Below, piece by piece: positions 16,206 to 25,453 of a stretch of 32,960 nt of DNA. Source of the stretch: Bacteroides sp. SM23_62 (lineage in GTDB: Bacteria; Bacteroidota; Bacteroidia; Bacteroidales; SM23-62); contig LJUP01000014.1 in assembly GCA_001303955.1 (NCBI GenBank), positions 1 through 32,960 on the forward strand, given 5' to 3'. The position numbers and the translations under genes were made by a program. Position 1 is the first letter of the stretch, and every line of letters begins with the position of its first letter. Below the pieces are notes generated by a model, which searched no databases, had not been told where the DNA came from, and saw only the letters and a list, made by a program, of their open reading frames with translations.

Positions 16206-17105
16206 ATGAAAAACTTGACATCACTGTTTGGATTGATGCTCTTATGCGGTGCATTGACCGGACAGAAACCAATTGAGGTATCCGGGACCAGCTTCAAGCT
16301 TGGCCAGGATGAATATTCGGGCATTCAGTTGATGATCCCTGAAGCATCATTTGAACTGGTGGAAAACATGTGGATCAAGGCACTTGAAAAGGGTACCAAA
16401 TCAGATGTATCCGATGCTCAGCAGGGTGAAATAACCATATTTGGGGCCTATCTCAAATCCATTAGTGAAGCCCCGGTGAATATCTACAGCCAGGTCATAC
16501 CGCGCGATTCTTTGGTTGAACTGAATACCTCTGTTGAATTGAAACGGAGTGAATTCATCACAGAAAACATGTATGAATCTGAGTTCAATCAACTCAAAGC
16601 GTACATGCATGATTTCGGTAAGGAAGTCTACATAGAGGTGGTGAAAGATCAGCTCAAAGCTGAAGAGGATGTTTTAAAGGAACTGGAGAAAGAGCTGAGA
16701 CAACTTCAAAACGAGAAAGAAGGCATGGAGAAAAAAATCAGCAAGAATGAACACGATATCTCCGTATCTGAAGATGATATCAGGATCCTTGATGCAGATA
16801 TAGCCTTTAAGAATGAACAAATGGCACAGGCCAAGGTACGGTTGGCCTCAGTGGGAGACAATCCGGTTCAGAAAAAAACCCTGGAGGAAGAATTAAAAGA
16901 TCTCGAGAAAGAAAGGAAGAAATTGCTGAAGTCAGTCGAGAAAGAAAAAAAAGACATCGTCGGATACAATGCAGACATTGACAATATCGAGCTGGAAATC
17001 CCTGGGATGGTTGAACAGCAGAACCAGAAGATGCAGGAGATCGAGCAACAAAGAAACAGGGTTGATAGTTTTGAAGCTAAATTAGATATCATCAAGGGTT
17101 ACTAA
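16206..17105 (+). CDS. Secreted coiled-coil protein, unknown function
   Basis: 299 residues with a signal peptide (MKNLTSLFGLMLLCGALTG). Residues 20-140 are mixed and may be a small globular part. Residues 140-299 form a long coiled coil with strong heptad-type Leu/Glu/Lys content (LKELEKELRQLQNEKEGMEKK, LEEELKDLEKERKKLL) and short breaks near GDNPVQKK and IPGMVEQQ. No catalytic motif. A TTTG at 16137-16140 with TATTTTAA 19 bases further on could be a weak promoter. It converges with the next gene, with only three bases between stops. Family not recognised; a periplasmic structural or tethering role is conceivable. Confidence 0.72.
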   Translation: MKNLTSLFGLMLLCGALTGQKPIEVSGTSFKLGQDEYSGIQLMIPEASFELVENMWIKALEKGTKSDVSDAQQGEITIFGAYLKSISEAPVNIYSQVIPRDSLVELNTSVELKRSEFITENMYESEFNQLKAYMHDFGKEVYIEVVKDQLKAEEDVLKELEKELRQLQNEKEGMEKKISKNEHDISVSEDDIRILDADIAFKNEQMAQAKVRLASVGDNPVQKKTLEEELKDLEKERKKLLKSVEKEKKDIVGYNADIDNIELEIPGMVEQQNQKMQEIEQQRNRVDSFEAKLDIIKGY

Positions 17106-17108
17106 GAT

Positions 17109-18245
17109 TCAGGTCATATCAAAGCAGGATATGTAAGCCGGGTGCTCGTAGTAGTATTGCTTGTCCTTTTCCTTCCAATGGATGAATTTGACCCTGATAT
17201 CACCTACAGCCGGTTTAATGAATCTGTCTATGATGCCCAGTTGTTTGAGATGCCGGATGGTAGCGTAAATGGGACTTTTCGAATCGAGCCAGATGATTGC
17301 CAGATATAAGTCATGATTCGCACAAGCCGACTCAAATAATGGAAGCAGGCATTTTTCAAACCCTTTTTTATACCATATTCCCTCGATGGCTAGGAATTGT
17401 AAGTATCCCGGGTTAAAACGTCGGGAAAGAATTGGGAGGCGGATCAATACCTTAAGGAACAATTTGTTGAGCAGTCCAGGGTATTCTACTATTTTCCAGA
17501 CTTCCGGATTGGCCTGACAGCCTGCAACGATCTCCCCATCCTCTTTCCAAACCAGGTAATTATTGCCGAAGAATAAGTTTTGCTCAGTATAGAAGGTATG
17601 TTCCTGATAAAACTCCCTGAGGCTGGACAGGATCTTTGCTTTATCCTTTTCCCCGGGACTGTGAACATGCGGATCTTTTCTCGGATTGAACCGGCTGAAA
17701 AAGCTTGTATGTATCTTTCCAACTGTTTCGAATCCAATCATTTCTGTAAAATCCCAGCTTCTGACATTCTCCTTCTCAACATATGCGTAAACCAGGTTCC
17801 CGCTTGGATCATTCCCGAGTTTTTCGTCCAGTTGGGCCGGATCATCAAAAAATTTCTGGGCCGTAAGTTTCAGAAGGTTGTCCCGTTGTGGCTTTTCTTT
17901 CTCCTGCCCTTTTCTCCTCTTTTGTTTATGGGATTTAGCCCTCAGGGGAGCACGTATTGAGAAATACCGGATATACCATGAATTAACATGGGCTTGTTGA
18001 AAATGGGCGTCCCGCCTATTGAATGCGATACAACCCAACAGTTTTCCAGATTTCTTCAGGACAAGGAAATAAACCTGACCCAGAAATGGCAGTTTGGTAT
18101 TGAAAGATGTATGACGGTACCTGAGTTTTCCGGGTGTGCCGAGAACGGTATCAGCCAGGAGTTCCTTGACATCATTGCCGGGTTCCTTCACAACACTGAC
18201 AGATAGTTTCAGGTATTTCAGGACTTCTGATTGAGATGTCATCAT
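17109..18245 (-). CDS. GNAT-like acetyltransferase-related protein, unknown substrate
   Basis: About 378 residues from the ATG at 18245; a longer reading to 18284 would begin with TTG and is less likely. Cytoplasmic, rich in basic residues (KSHKQKRRKGQEKEKPQRD around 115-133, probably a linker or surface insert). Stretches such as LVYAYVEKENVRSWDFTEMIG and FETVGKI resemble the C-terminal GNAT pattern (partner residue, then an E.IGFE.VG motif), and a second GNAT-like pattern appears later (LFFGNNYLVWKEDGEIVAG, residues about 230-252). Two linked GNAT-like lobes are therefore possible. No acetyl-CoA loop (Q/RxxGxG/A) is clear, so activity is uncertain. It stands alone between the coiled-coil gene and the divergent peptidase. 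Confidence 0.62.
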   Translation of the reverse strand: MMTSQSEVLKYLKLSVSVVKEPGNDVKELLADTVLGTPGKLRYRHTSFNTKLPFLGQVYFLVLKKSGKLLGCIAFNRRDAHFQQAHVNSWYIRYFSIRAPLRAKSHKQKRRKGQEKEKPQRDNLLKLTAQKFFDDPAQLDEKLGNDPSGNLVYAYVEKENVRSWDFTEMIGFETVGKIHTSFFSRFNPRKDPHVHSPGEKDKAKILSSLREFYQEHTFYTEQNLFFGNNYLVWKEDGEIVAGCQANPEVWKIVEYPGLLNKLFLKVLIRLPILSRRFNPGYLQFLAIEGIWYKKGFEKCLLPLFESACANHDLYLAIIWLDSKSPIYATIRHLKQLGIIDRFIKPAVGDIRVKFIHWKEKDKQYYYEHPAYISCFDMT

Positions 18246-18395
18246 GAAAAAATGATTTAGCGATCTCAAAATACGATTTTTCAAGATGACTTCAAAAAGT
18301 TATGATGGCGGCATCATTGGACATGCAGGATGGATGGCAGGCTTTCCAAAAAAAATAGTTAATTTTCGCAAGCATTTCTAAACCCAAATACTGCT

Positions 18396-21065
18396 ATGAT
18401 GAATTTTTTTCAATTTACTTTCCGGGGCAAGGCCCTGGTCACAATGATTGCATTGACCTCGATCATGTTGCCGATGCTTACGGCCCAGCAAAAACCTTCA
18501 GATTATTATGGATTTCAACCCGGGTCCGACCGGAATCTTTTTACCTATGAAGAACTGATCAGTTATCTGCAAGAACTGGACGAAGTTTCCGAGAAACTGA
18601 AGATGGTAGAAATCGGAAAATCCCCTGAAGGCAGGCCGATGTATATTGCTTTTATTTCCTCCCCGGGCAATATCAACAATCTTGACAAGCTGAAGGACAT
18701 CAATAGAAGGCTGGCGCTGGACACCAACATCCCGCTGCAGGAAAAGGAGGAGTTGGTATCTGAAGGAAAAGTATTCGTGCTGGGAACCCTTTCCATGCAT
18801 TCCACCGAGGTGGGACCCTCGCAATCCGCACCGCTTATCGCCTATGACCTGACCACCACCGGTGATCCAGCAAAGCTACAGTGGCTTGAAGATGTGGTGT
18901 ATATGATGGTCCCCTGCCATAATCCTGACGGCATGGATATGGTGGTTACTCATTATCATAAATACAAGGGTACCAAGTATGAAGGAAGCTCCATGCCCGG
19001 CGTGTATCATAAATATGTAGGTCATGACAACAACCGGGATTTCGTTACCCTTTCCCAGGAAGATACAAAAGCCATCGCCAGGATTTATAACCTGGAGTGG
19101 TATCCCCAGGTAATGATTGAAAAACACCAGATGGGATCCACAGGCACACGATATTTTGTCCCGCCCATGCATGACCCGATTGCTGTGAATATTGATGCCG
19201 GGATCTGGAATTGGACGAAGATCTTCGGGACCAATATGATGAAAGATATGACCCGCGAGGGATTGGACGGTGTTTCCCAGCAGTACCTGTTTGATGACTA
19301 CTGGCCGGGTTCAACGGAGACATGTATGTGGAAAGGTGTGATCGGCATGCTTACCGAAGCAGCCAGTGCGAAAGTAGCCACACCGGTCTATATTGAACAA
19401 AATGAATTACGGGTAATTGGCAAAGGACTTGGGGAATACAAAAAAAGCATCAATATGCCACAGCCTTGGGAAGGCGGATGGTGGAAGCTATCTGATATAG
19501 TGGATTATGAGATATCATCTACCAATTCATTGCTGAGAACCGCCTCCTTGCACAGGGAAGCTGTTCTTAGATTCCGGAACGAACATTCCGTAAGGGAAAT
19601 GGAAAAAGGGGATACTGAGCCACCTTATTATTACATTATGCCTGCGCAACAACGAGATGCCAGTGAACTGGTGCAGCTGGTGAACCTGCTTAAGGAACAC
19701 GGGGTACAGGTTTACCGAACCGGAGATGAACTTCAACTGGATGACAAGGTGCTGGCGGAAGGATCTGTGGTAGTTCCACTGGCACAGCCTTTCCGTGCAT
19801 TCATCAAGGAGGTCATGGAGGCCCAGGAATTCCCGGCCCGTCACTATACACCCGGGGGGGAGATGATCACACCATATGACATTACTTCCTGGTCTCTTCC
19901 GTTACATATGGGCGTTAATAGCTGGGAGGTGAATAAACGCTTTCCTGAATTGGAGTCGGTCCTGGAGAAAATAGATGCCGGCTTTGATCTGCGTTCAGGA
20001 TCTGATCAAAAATCCTTGGGACTTTTCCCTGTAGGCAATAATGAAAGCTTTAAAACAGCTTTCCGGGCCATGGAACTTGGACTGCCAGTGGAAAGATTGA
20101 CCGAGGGCACAGAAATTGATGGCAGGAACATTGCCAAGGGCAGTTTTCTCATCACGGCGGATAAGAATGGTGATAACTGGAAAATACTGCTGGATGAACT
20201 TACTATCGAACCGATTTTTACTGGACAGAAACCTGAATCCACCAGGGTACTTTCCATGCCCCGTATTGGCCTTGTCGAGACCAATTTTCATGATATGGAT
20301 GCCGGTTGGACAAGGTTTGTACTGGATACCTATCATATACCGTATACAGTGGTTAGGCCGGGGGACTTCAGCAAGACAGAATTCGCCACAGATTTTGATG
20401 CAGTGATCTTCCCAAGTGCCAGTAAGTCTATTTTAATGAGCGGAAAATATGGTAGCGAGGGTAATTATTATGTCACGAGCTATCCCCCTGAATCTACAAA
20501 AGGCATTGGCAAGGATGGGATGAATAAATTGATGGCCTTTGTTGATCAGGGTGGATTGATTATCAGCTGGGGAGGATCCACCAAGCTGTTTGAAGGAACT
20601 TTAACCATTTCCAGGGAGAAAGAAAAGGGGAAGGACGCAGAAGAGGACTCAGCCAAGGAAGAATTCCAGTTACCGTTCAGTGATGTATCTGATCAGATGA
20701 GAAAAGAAGGATTTTACTGTCCCGGATCGCTGGTGAAAGTCAATTTAAAAAAGGACCATCCCCTCACCCTTGGAATGCCCGGCAGCGTTGGCGTGTTTTA
20801 CAGGGGACAGCCGGCTTTCAGGACAACTGTACCCAATTTTGACATGGACCGAAGGATCATTGGCATAACACCTGAGAAGAATATTCGCATCAGTGGTTAC
20901 GTTGCTAAAGAAGAACTGTTGGGTAATAAGCCGCTCATGATATGGCTGAAGAAAGGAAAGGGACAATTCGTGCTGTTTGGATTCAACCCGAATTTCAGGG
21001 CATCCACTCACGCCACCTACAAACTTCTGTTTAATTCCATATTATTACCTGAGCAAACCAATTAA
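18396..21065 (+). CDS. M14-family zinc carboxypeptidase, secreted, 889 residues
   Basis: Signal peptide at residues 1-30 (ends in PMLTAQQ). The zinc carboxypeptidase site is clear: His135 and Glu138 in MHSTEVG, third zinc ligand His244 in EKHQMG, substrate-binding NPDG (177-180) and NNRDF (212-216), and the catalytic Glu321 in MLTEAAS. M14 enzymes trim C-terminal residues from peptides; large secreted Bacteroidota members like this carry a long C-terminal part (about 400-889) of unclear function, here including several glycine-rich loop and strand segments. It is probably periplasmic or extracellular and serves peptide scavenging. It is followed after two bases by a small membrane-peptide gene. 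Confidence 0.9.
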   Translation: MMNFFQFTFRGKALVTMIALTSIMLPMLTAQQKPSDYYGFQPGSDRNLFTYEELISYLQELDEVSEKLKMVEIGKSPEGRPMYIAFISSPGNINNLDKLKDINRRLALDTNIPLQEKEELVSEGKVFVLGTLSMHSTEVGPSQSAPLIAYDLTTTGDPAKLQWLEDVVYMMVPCHNPDGMDMVVTHYHKYKGTKYEGSSMPGVYHKYVGHDNNRDFVTLSQEDTKAIARIYNLEWYPQVMIEKHQMGSTGTRYFVPPMHDPIAVNIDAGIWNWTKIFGTNMMKDMTREGLDGVSQQYLFDDYWPGSTETCMWKGVIGMLTEAASAKVATPVYIEQNELRVIGKGLGEYKKSINMPQPWEGGWWKLSDIVDYEISSTNSLLRTASLHREAVLRFRNEHSVREMEKGDTEPPYYYIMPAQQRDASELVQLVNLLKEHGVQVYRTGDELQLDDKVLAEGSVVVPLAQPFRAFIKEVMEAQEFPARHYTPGGEMITPYDITSWSLPLHMGVNSWEVNKRFPELESVLEKIDAGFDLRSGSDQKSLGLFPVGNNESFKTAFRAMELGLPVERLTEGTEIDGRNIAKGSFLITADKNGDNWKILLDELTIEPIFTGQKPESTRVLSMPRIGLVETNFHDMDAGWTRFVLDTYHIPYTVVRPGDFSKTEFATDFDAVIFPSASKSILMSGKYGSEGNYYVTSYPPESTKGIGKDGMNKLMAFVDQGGLIISWGGSTKLFEGTLTISREKEKGKDAEEDSAKEEFQLPFSDVSDQMRKEGFYCPGSLVKVNLKKDHPLTLGMPGSVGVFYRGQPAFRTTVPNFDMDRRIIGITPEKNIRISGYVAKEELLGNKPLMIWLKKGKGQFVLFGFNPNFRASTHATYKLLFNSILLPEQTN

Positions 21066-21067
21066 TT

Positions 21068-21169
21068 ATGGTCAGGCGTCATAAATTAAAGAAAGGAAAT
21101 TATCAGTTTGTTTTTCTGGCCATCATCATTGTTATTCTACTGCTCCTCCTGATAATGATGATGGGATAA
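21068..21169 (+). CDS. 33-residue single-pass membrane peptide
   Basis: Starts two bases after the peptidase stop and encodes 33 residues: a basic N-terminus (MVRRHKLKKGN) followed by about 17 strongly hydrophobic residues ending in Met-Met-Met-Gly. The layout (basic cytoplasmic head, one membrane helix) fits a small membrane protein. The tight spacing suggests co-translation with the peptidase. Function unknown. Short reading frames can occur by chance, but the position and the clear hydrophobic pattern support a real gene. Confidence 0.5.
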   Translation: MVRRHKLKKGNYQFVFLAIIIVILLLLLIMMMG

Positions 21170-21324
21170 AACGGTATGCATCCTTAGCACCATTGTATGG
21201 TCATTCTTTATCTTTTCAAGGGTACTAAAACATCACCGCATATTTGCTACGCAAAAGATATAAGGGCTTCTGATTCAACACCTTTGAAAAGGGTAGAACC
21301 TTACATTGAAGATCACAGCATCAA

Positions 21325-22359
21325 ATGAAAAAGGTTTGTTATTTACTCGGTTTTCTACCCTCATGCTGGCTTGCAGCATCTGCCCAACAAGATACTTTCG
21401 CCGATCGCTGGAAGTATGTAGGGATTGCGGTGGAAGAGACCGGGTATATGATCTGGGGAACCTCGCCTGTAATCGGGGATGATGGCAAGGTGCACCTTTT
21501 CGTTGCCCGTTGGCCTTGCGAACAGAAGGTTGATCCGGGCTGGCGTTCTCATAGCGAGATCGCCCATTATGTCGGCCAAAAACCGGAAGGCCCCTTCGAA
21601 TTCTCGGATGTAGCCATCACGGGAACCGGTGAGGATACGTGGGACAGGTACGGGGCACATAACCCTGCCGTTCATAAGATCGGGAACAGTTACGTGTTGC
21701 TTTATATTGGCCATACCGATTACCATCAACCCCCACATCCTTCTAACCAGTGTATCGGGATGGCTGTTTCGGAGAGTCCCTACGGACCATGGAAAAGAGT
21801 TGGTAAAAACGGAAAAATTCTTGCTCCACCTGAAAACGAGAAATACTGGAACCACAAAGCCGGGAACGGGGTTAATAATCCGGCATTGCTTCAACACCCC
21901 GATGGAGGATTTTTCCTGTACTTCAAGTCGGAGGAGGCAAAAATGGGACTCGCTGTGGCCGAGCAGGTCGTAGGACCCTATGTACAGCTACCCTTCCCGG
22001 TTACAGCTAATGAACAGCGCATTGAGGATGGATATGCTTTTATGTATCAGGGCAAATTTGCTTTGCTTACAACAGACAACCACGGCATCATAGAGGCAGG
22101 AGGGGGACTCCTATGGATTTCCGATGACGGGATCCATTTCAGGGATTATATGCAGGGATTTAAAAGAATTAATGATTATACGAATGTTGACATGTCGAAG
22201 GTGGCGGTTCATTACGGACCTGAGAACAGGAGTTATGCAAAGTTTGAACGACCACAGGTGTTGATGATTGACAATAAGCCCTCATACCTTTACGTCCCAT
22301 CGGGAACCAATATTTACGGAGGCGATTGCACCGTGAGCTATGTTTTAAAAATGAGATGA
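21325..22359 (+). CDS. Secreted glycoside hydrolase-like five-bladed beta-propeller protein
   Basis: 344 residues with a signal peptide (ends near ASAQQ, residue 21). The sequence reads like the GH43/GH62/GH117-related propeller group often annotated just as glycoside hydrolase: YMIWGTSPVIGDDGKVHLF, WRSHSEIAHYVGQKPEGPF, GAHNPAVHKIGNSYVLLYIGHTD (as two adjacent segments), SESPYGPWKR and NNPALLQHPDGGFFLYFKS. Each blade-like unit ends in a PEGPF/PYGPW-type motif. Substrate and catalytic acids cannot be assigned from sequence alone. It is followed after 46 bases by the DUF5916 gene in the same direction, so co-expression is likely. The 155 bases upstream hold no recognised gene. Confidence 0.75.
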   Translation: MKKVCYLLGFLPSCWLAASAQQDTFADRWKYVGIAVEETGYMIWGTSPVIGDDGKVHLFVARWPCEQKVDPGWRSHSEIAHYVGQKPEGPFEFSDVAITGTGEDTWDRYGAHNPAVHKIGNSYVLLYIGHTDYHQPPHPSNQCIGMAVSESPYGPWKRVGKNGKILAPPENEKYWNHKAGNGVNNPALLQHPDGGFFLYFKSEEAKMGLAVAEQVVGPYVQLPFPVTANEQRIEDGYAFMYQGKFALLTTDNHGIIEAGGGLLWISDDGIHFRDYMQGFKRINDYTNVDMSKVAVHYGPENRSYAKFERPQVLMIDNKPSYLYVPSGTNIYGGDCTVSYVLKMR

Positions 22360-22405
22360 TAATCAACCATATCCATAATAATATGATTTTTTCATTGACC
22401 GCTGA

Positions 22406-24574
22406 ATGAAATCCTTTTTTTTGTTTTTTCATATACTTTTCCTGACAGGATTTTATTCGCTGTCCGGTCAGGTTGACCGGGTGAATCGTGATTCGTACAG
22501 GATCCATATTGCAAAGACCGATATGGAAATTGAGATTGATGGGATCCTGGACGAGCCAGTATGGTCACAGGCGGAGAAGGCGGCTGATTTTCACAGGATC
22601 TTGCCCATCGACACGGGATATGCCGATGCCCAGACCGAGGTAATGCTTACCTATGATGAGACCAATCTTTACCTTGGTATAATCTCTCACGATACATTGC
22701 CGGGTAAAAGGCCGGTGGAATCCCTGCGCAGGGATTTCAGTTTCTCAAGGAATGACAATTTCATCGCATTTATTGATACCTATAATGACCAGACCAACGG
22801 GTTTGCATTCGGGGTTTCTGCTGCCGGTGCCCAATGGGACGGAATGCAGGCCAACGGGGGATTTGTATCGCTTGAATGGGATTGCAAATGGAAGTCGGCA
22901 GTCATGAATTATCCAGGAAACTGGATCGCTGAATTCAGCATTCCGTTCCGCAGTATCCGGTACCGTGATGGTGACAAACACTGGGGAATTAATTTCAGCA
23001 GGATGGATCTGAAAAGTAATGAAAAATCAAGCTGGGCACCGGTTCCACGTCAGTTCCAGTCAGCCAATCTTGCCTACGCCGGTACCCTGGTCTGGGATCA
23101 TCCATTACCTGGATCGGGGGTAAGGGTCTCAGTGATCCCCTATGTCTCGGGGAAAGTGACACAGGACAAAGAGACAGAAGGAGATCCAGATTTTGGGGGT
23201 GGAGCGGGACTGGATGCCAAATTTATTCTGTCCAGTTCAGTGAACCTTGATATTACACTTAATCCTGATTATTCGCAGGTGGAAGTGGACAGGCAGCAGA
23301 CAAACCTTGACCGTTTTGAATTGTTTTTTCCTGAAAAAAGACAGTTTTTCCTGGAGAACAGCGACCTTTTCGCCAACCTGGGAACTGAAACCGTCAGGCC
23401 CTTTTTCTCCCGGCGCATCGGACTTAACAGTCCTGTTCTGGGCGGTGCCCGGCTGAGCGGAGTTATCGGAGACAATATGCGGATAGGGGTGATGAATATG
23501 CAAACCGGCATGCAGGATACAATACCTGCCAGTAATTACAGTGTAGCCGTCCTGCAGCAGAAGGTTTTCAGCCGTTCGAATATAAGTGTTTTCATGACCA
23601 ATAAACAGGTGACCAGAAGCAGGGAGGATTCTGTATTTGCGGGATATAAATACAACAGGGTGGCAGGTGTGGAGTTCAACCTTGCCAGTGCCGATAACAG
23701 ATGGACAGGGAAATCATTTTACCACCATTCATTTTATCCTGGTCCTGAGGATGACCGTTTCTCGGCATCTGCCGCCATTGAATACAACACCCAGCAATTC
23801 TCAACAGGCTTAAGCCATATCTATGTCGGAAGAGACTATCTGGCTGAAATGGGATTTATCAGAAGAACCGGATATCATCGGATGCAGCCCTCCATTTCTT
23901 ACAAGTTTTACCCTGCTGCAAAACGAATTGCCAATCATGGTCCCGAACTGGCTATGGATACCTATTTTGATACGGATTTTTCCGTTACCGACCTTGAAAT
24001 TGAGTTAAGCTATGCAATTGTCTGGTTGAACCGCAGCACCTTATCGGTTGATCTTGAAGATGGCTATTTGAAACTGCTGGAACCTTTTGATCCAACCAAT
24101 ACGGGAGGCAATACACTCCCTGCCGGCAGTGAATTCCGGTGGAAAGAGCTGTCACTGTCCTATACATCAGATACCCGCAGGCTTTTTAACTATATGTTTA
24201 CAGCAAGATACGGAGGATTCTTCAACGGGACTCGATTCAGCCTGGACGCTGAAATCAATTACAGGGTGCAACCCTATGGCAGTCTGGCCATCGAAAGTTC
24301 CTATAACCGGATCATGCTTCCCGAACCATATACCAGTGCTGATTTTATACTATTTGGCCCAAGGATTGACCTTACCTTTACCGATAAACTGTTCCTCACA
24401 ACTTTTGTCCAGTATAACAACCAGATAGACAACCTGAATGTCAATATGCGTTTCCAGTGGAGGTTTGCCCCGGTATCTGATCTTTTTATTGTTTACACAG
24501 AAAATGCATATCCCGTGAACCTCCAGACCAGGAACCGTGGATTGGTGCTTAAACTATCTTACTGGATTAACTGA
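22406..24574 (+). CDS. CBM9-like / DUF5916 outer-membrane protein
   Basis: 722 residues. Signal peptide at 1-24 (ends near LSGQVDR). Residues about 30-210 form a CBM9-like domain (IEIDGILDEPVWSQAEKAA, VMLTYDETNLYLGI, FAFGVSAAGAQWDG); the remainder (about 220-722) is DUF5916, a barrel-type domain with the signature NLDRFELFFPEKRQFFLEN near residue 300 and a final strand LVLKLSYWIN. The C-terminal aromatic-rich end fits an outer-membrane barrel. DUF5916 proteins are common in Bacteroidota near peptidases and glycosidases; no enzymatic function is established. It ends before a strong bidirectional terminator. Confidence 0.85.
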   Translation: MKSFFLFFHILFLTGFYSLSGQVDRVNRDSYRIHIAKTDMEIEIDGILDEPVWSQAEKAADFHRILPIDTGYADAQTEVMLTYDETNLYLGIISHDTLPGKRPVESLRRDFSFSRNDNFIAFIDTYNDQTNGFAFGVSAAGAQWDGMQANGGFVSLEWDCKWKSAVMNYPGNWIAEFSIPFRSIRYRDGDKHWGINFSRMDLKSNEKSSWAPVPRQFQSANLAYAGTLVWDHPLPGSGVRVSVIPYVSGKVTQDKETEGDPDFGGGAGLDAKFILSSSVNLDITLNPDYSQVEVDRQQTNLDRFELFFPEKRQFFLENSDLFANLGTETVRPFFSRRIGLNSPVLGGARLSGVIGDNMRIGVMNMQTGMQDTIPASNYSVAVLQQKVFSRSNISVFMTNKQVTRSREDSVFAGYKYNRVAGVEFNLASADNRWTGKSFYHHSFYPGPEDDRFSASAAIEYNTQQFSTGLSHIYVGRDYLAEMGFIRRTGYHRMQPSISYKFYPAAKRIANHGPELAMDTYFDTDFSVTDLEIELSYAIVWLNRSTLSVDLEDGYLKLLEPFDPTNTGGNTLPAGSEFRWKELSLSYTSDTRRLFNYMFTARYGGFFNGTRFSLDAEINYRVQPYGSLAIESSYNRIMLPEPYTSADFILFGPRIDLTFTDKLFLTTFVQYNNQIDNLNVNMRFQWRFAPVSDLFIVYTENAYPVNLQTRNRGLVLKLSYWIN

Positions 24575-24620
24575 ACCGACTGCGAGGCCAGAAGACTGAT
24601 CATCATAGGGTGAAATTTGA

Positions 24621-24656
24621 AAAAGGCTGTCCCGCATCAAACCGGGACAGCCTTTT
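24621..24656. terminator. Bidirectional rho-independent terminator
   Basis: A perfect 14-bp stem (AAAAGGCTGTCCCG at 24621-24634 with CGGGACAGCCTTTT at 24643-24656) and an 8-nt loop. It has A/T tails on both sides and lies between the convergent DUF5916 and thioredoxin genes, so it can serve both strands. Confidence 0.93.
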
Positions 24657-24699
24657 GAACAAAACACAAATTAAACTGCCTGAAAGATCTGGCATTTAA

Positions 24700-25116
24700 T
24701 CAGAGATTTTTTTTAAGTGTTTGATACATTTCATCGCTTGATTGTTTGCTTGTCAGCCTTCCTACCGTTTTTTTGGTATCGGCATCAACCAGCAGCACAA
24801 AACCTGTGGCCTGGGTCTCCTGATAGAGATCGGCAACACCCAGTTTGCTGGCCATCACTTCAGATTTTGCTTTGCTTTCAGCCGATGTAAAATCGAATTT
24901 AACCCATTGAACAGGCTCACCATCCAGCTTGGTCTGCAGGTCCATGACATTGGTTTTTAATGCTTTACAGGCTCCACAATAATCGGCATGGAAAGTAAGG
25001 GCAAGCAGTTTGGTCTTGACTGCTTTTACTGCCTCATCCCCGCATTGTGCATTTGCACTTTCTGTGGCAAAAGCAAAGAGTACAGCAGCGGCTAATAAAT
25101 ACATTGATTTTTTCAT
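24700..25116 (-). CDS. Periplasmic thioredoxin-family protein
   Basis: 138 residues from the ATG at 25116; the longer frame to 25176 would prepend 20 residues ahead of a complete signal peptide and is unlikely. Signal peptide MKKSMYLLAAAVLFAFATES with cleavage near Asn-Ala-Gln (residue 24). The redox site is Cys47-Gly-Ala-Cys50 in ADYCGACKAL; another Cys25 lies at the mature N-terminus. Later strands (WVKFDFTSAESK; FVLLVDADTKKTVGRL) complete the thioredoxin fold. The cis-Pro is replaced: the usual xP before the last strand reads as QATGFVLLV. Likely a disulfide reductase or chaperone of the envelope. Divergent from the glycyl radical operon. Confidence 0.88.
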   Translation of the reverse strand: MKKSMYLLAAAVLFAFATESANAQCGDEAVKAVKTKLLALTFHADYCGACKALKTNVMDLQTKLDGEPVQWVKFDFTSAESKAKSEVMASKLGVADLYQETQATGFVLLVDADTKKTVGRLTSKQSSDEMYQTLKKNL

Positions 25117-25247
25117 CGTATTATGATTTTGTTGAATAATAATTACTGGCGATATACCGGGGAACGGATATCGCAATTGTCACCCCGATGACAGCAACCG
25201 CCTTTTAACATTTGTTAAACAATTTGCCATACTGCATGAGATTAATC

Positions 25248-25279
25248 TTTGATTTTTCGTATGTTCTGCCTTATTTTTG
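25248..25279 (+). promoter_or_regulatory. Bacteroidota-type promoter of the glycyl radical enzyme operon
   Basis: TTTG (25248-25251), 20-base spacer, then TATTTTTG (25272-25279), a perfect match to the TTTG-N19..21-TAnnTTTG consensus. Transcription would start near 25286. Confidence 0.65.
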
Positions 25280-25285
25280 CAATAA

Positions 25286-25453
25286 AAATCCAGTCCAGTG
25301 ACAGGACCTTTTATCATCACCAGAATGTATACACGCATGGGCCGCTGTCTCTATTCCTGCCTGATCTCCTGATTACCGTGGAGCGGCCTGAATCCCTGCT
25401 CCCGGCCCTTTGATACTTTTTATGCTATTCTCTGAACCGTTCACCAATCATTC
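25286..25453 (+). promoter_or_regulatory. Long 5' leader (about 168 nt) of the operon, with a stem-loop
   Basis: The 337 bases between the thioredoxin and activase genes (25117-25453) contain no gene; the promoter above implies this leader. It has a 7-bp stem GGCCGCT (25340-25346) with AGCGGCC (25382-25388), loop of 35 nt, and further C-rich stretches near 25405-25412. The length and GC-rich stem in an AT-rich context suggest RNA-level regulation. I do not recognise a riboswitch class, and there is no clear SD next to the ATG at 25454. Confidence 0.35.

Noticed and set aside
18246-18284. Longer TTG start of the GNAT-like gene
   Set aside because: A normal ATG exists at 18245 and the extension adds a basic stretch without family support.
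21200-21310. Near inverted repeat CTTTTCAAGG and CCTTTGAAAAG before the glycosidase-like gene
   Set aside because: The arms are far apart and need a bulge; no pairing with a gene end or promoter is convincing.
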